Shown here: one piece after another, positions 12,155 through 13,438 of the stretch
Numbering within the stretch: position 1 is the stretch's first letter
How the letters are laid out: the number at the start of each line of letters is the position of its first letter
Source: an uncultured Bacteroidales bacterium
GTDB lineage: Bacteria > Bacteroidota > Bacteroidia > Bacteroidales > UBA932
Direction of reading: 5' to 3'
Length of the DNA: 13,438 bases
Assembly (NCBI GenBank): GCA_945983015.1
Contig: CAMFSN010000038.1
Span: 1 to 13,438, forward strand
Notes under the pieces: model-generated
What the model was told of the DNA's origin: nothing
The model's input: only the letters and a program-made list of their open reading frames with translations
Database searches by the model: none
Made by a program: the position numbers and the translations under genes

Positions 12155-13438
12155 CACTCCTGCTCGGCACTCTGCTCGGAGTATCGGCTCTGATGATCGC
12201 CTCTCCTCAAAACGATGGAGATGATCCTTACGTGCATCTGGTGAAGGCCAGTTCCGTGAGGATGATTACTGACGAGAATCAGAAGGCCTATCGTCAGGCG
12301 GTGAATGCCACTTTTCTTCATAACGACACTTATCTCATCTGCGACACCGCCTATTGGAGGGTGGAGGAGAATATCATCAATGCCTTCGGAAATGTCCGTC
12401 TGAGTCAGGAAGGGACAGAGTTGACCAGTCAAAAGCTGGATTATTATGTAGATGAGAACCTGGCCCAGTTCCGTGGCGGGGTGGTTCAGCTTCGGGATAA
12501 GGAGAATAATATCCTGAGAACCCATTTTCTGGACTATAATACCTCCGACAGTGTGGCAGTCTTCAGCAAGGGAGCTTCTATGAAGGATAAGGACGGGCAG
12601 GTGATAGAGAGTATAGACGGCAGCTATGACTCCAAAGAGGGACTTTTCACTTTTTCGAACAATGTGAACATGTTCACGGATTCAGTCTTTATAAAGACTC
12701 AGTCCCTGGATTATTATACCGAGACTCAAAAGGCTGTATTCAAGACTTATATCGACTTCTGGAAGGATGACAATATGCTTTCAGCCCAAAGGGGTTGGTA
12801 TGACAGGGAAAGGGAACTTTTCTTTTTCACGGGTTCCGTTCACGCAACCACCAAGGACAATGAATCCTGGTGCGACAGTCTGTATTATTACAGGAATCTG
12901 AATAATATCCTGATGCGCGGAACGGTTCAGATTCAGGATAGCGTCCGAAACACTTCCGCTCTGTCCCAGTATCTTTTTTATGAGGATAGTCTGGCCACTG
13001 TCACCCTGATGGACGAGGCGGCTGTCTCCATAGTGACTCAGCAGGAAGGACAGCCTGCGGACACTCTGTATTTCGGAGCCGACACCCTGATGTATTATAC
13101 TTTAAGGTATTGCGACATCCCATCTTCGGAGCTAAAGAACGCGCAGGCTCGTCTGGCGGATATTATGACTGACCCAGTCGGAGAGTACAGGAGAAAAGCG
13201 GCTGAAGCCGCAGAGGCTGCCGCTCAGGATGCCAAGGCCAAGGCTGCCGGTACTCGTCCCGGGCTTAAGCCTGAATCCTCACAGAATGGCTCTTCACAAT
13301 CTGGACTCGAGGCCAAATCTCAAGCCTCTCCTGCTCTACCCGAGCGGCAGAATCCCGCTCCGCAGGGGAAAGAGAACTCGGAGCTCGCAGACAGTTTGGC
13401 TCAGGCTCCAAAGGACAGTAGCCTGCTTGCTGCGAGTG
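12130..13438 (+). CDS. OstA/LptA-like LPS-transport protein, 5' part (runs off the window)
   Basis: The frame is open from ATG 12130 to the window end (436 codons plus one base). An in-frame TGA at 12124-12126 excludes any earlier start, and GAGG (12125-12128) sits unusually close to the ATG. The N-terminus (MERKDKKITLLLGTLLGVSA) is a signal peptide or anchor. Residues about 35-340 are repetitive beta-rich units of the OstA type: FLHNDTYLICDTAYW, INAFGNVRLSQEGTELTSQK, FRGGVVQLRD, LFTFSNNVNMFTDSVFIKTQ, FFFTGSVHAT, ILMRGTVQIQDS. These would form a beta-jellyroll or bridge that carries lipopolysaccharide across the periplasm. From about residue 355 it changes to an Ala/Gln/Ser/Pro-rich low-complexity stretch. 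It overlaps the surA-like gene by 25 nt. From the order usual in Bacteroidales, mutL may lie further on, but that is outside the window. Confidence 0.87.
   Translation, partial: MERKDKKITLLLGTLLGVSALMIASPQNDGDDPYVHLVKASSVRMITDENQKAYRQAVNATFLHNDTYLICDTAYWRVEENIINAFGNVRLSQEGTELTSQKLDYYVDENLAQFRGGVVQLRDKENNILRTHFLDYNTSDSVAVFSKGASMKDKDGQVIESIDGSYDSKEGLFTFSNNVNMFTDSVFIKTQSLDYYTETQKAVFKTYIDFWKDDNMLSAQRGWYDRERELFFFTGSVHATTKDNESWCDSLYYYRNLNNILMRGTVQIQDSVRNTSALSQYLFYEDSLATVTLMDEAAVSIVTQQEGQPADTLYFGADTLMYYTLRYCDIPSSELKNAQARLADIMTDPVGEYRRKAAEAAEAAAQDAKAKAAGTRPGLKPESSQNGSSQSGLEAKSQASPALPERQNPAPQGKENSELADSLAQAPKDSSLLAAS

Noticed and set aside
1..13438. tRNA, rRNA, CRISPR array, insertion sequence or prophage
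   Set aside because: No clover-leaf sequence, regularly spaced repeat, transposase or integrase motif was seen; every sizeable stretch is explained by core genes.

Overview
The window looks like a chromosomal segment from an obligately anaerobic member of the Bacteroidales (Bacteroidota). Several things point that way. The promoters match the Bacteroidota -7 consensus TAnnTTTG, and Shine-Dalgarno sequences are mostly absent. A class III (oxygen-sensitive) ribonucleotide reductase pair is present. The malate dehydrogenase is of the Bacteroidetes type, and the SurA-like, SurA, OstA-like gene order is familiar from this phylum. I cannot name a genus. I see no rRNA, tRNA, CRISPR array, insertion sequence or phage gene; this is compact core chromosome. 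The longest gene-free gaps are 7776-7985 (210 nt) and 8628-8829 (202 nt).

Layout. (1) 1-849, plus strand: the 3' part of a ComM/YifB-type AAA+ ATPase gene, cut by the window edge. (2) 839-2514, minus strand: an ECF sigma factor followed, through a TAATG overlap, by a protein with a cytoplasmic head, one inner-membrane helix, a long periplasmic linker and a C-terminal beta-barrel-like domain. This is the architecture of the dual membrane-spanning anti-sigma (Dma) family and the most interesting system here. (3) 2587-5072, plus strand: a secreted TPR protein and an EnvC-like degenerate LytM protein, joined by an ATGA overlap; a cell-envelope/division operon. (4) 5069-7775, minus strand: nrdD-nrdG, the anaerobic NTP reductase and its radical-SAM activase. 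(5) 7986-8627, minus strand: a 4'-phosphopantetheinyl transferase. (6) 8830-9822, plus strand: malate dehydrogenase with a clear promoter and terminator. (7) 9909-13438, plus strand: a periplasmic-chaperone/LPS-transport operon (SurA_N-like lipoprotein, two-parvulin SurA, OstA-like protein), running off the right edge.

Three of these units deal with the envelope: sensing it (sigma/anti-sigma), remodelling septal murein (EnvC-like) and building the outer membrane (SurA, OstA). The other genes serve anaerobic DNA-precursor synthesis, carrier-protein activation and the fumarate/malate branch of central metabolism. Packing is tight: both convergent gene pairs overlap at their stops, and four of the five co-directional neighbours with likely shared transcripts overlap. 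Two plus-strand genes have their -7 box exactly 6 nt before the ATG, which predicts leaderless or nearly leaderless mRNAs.
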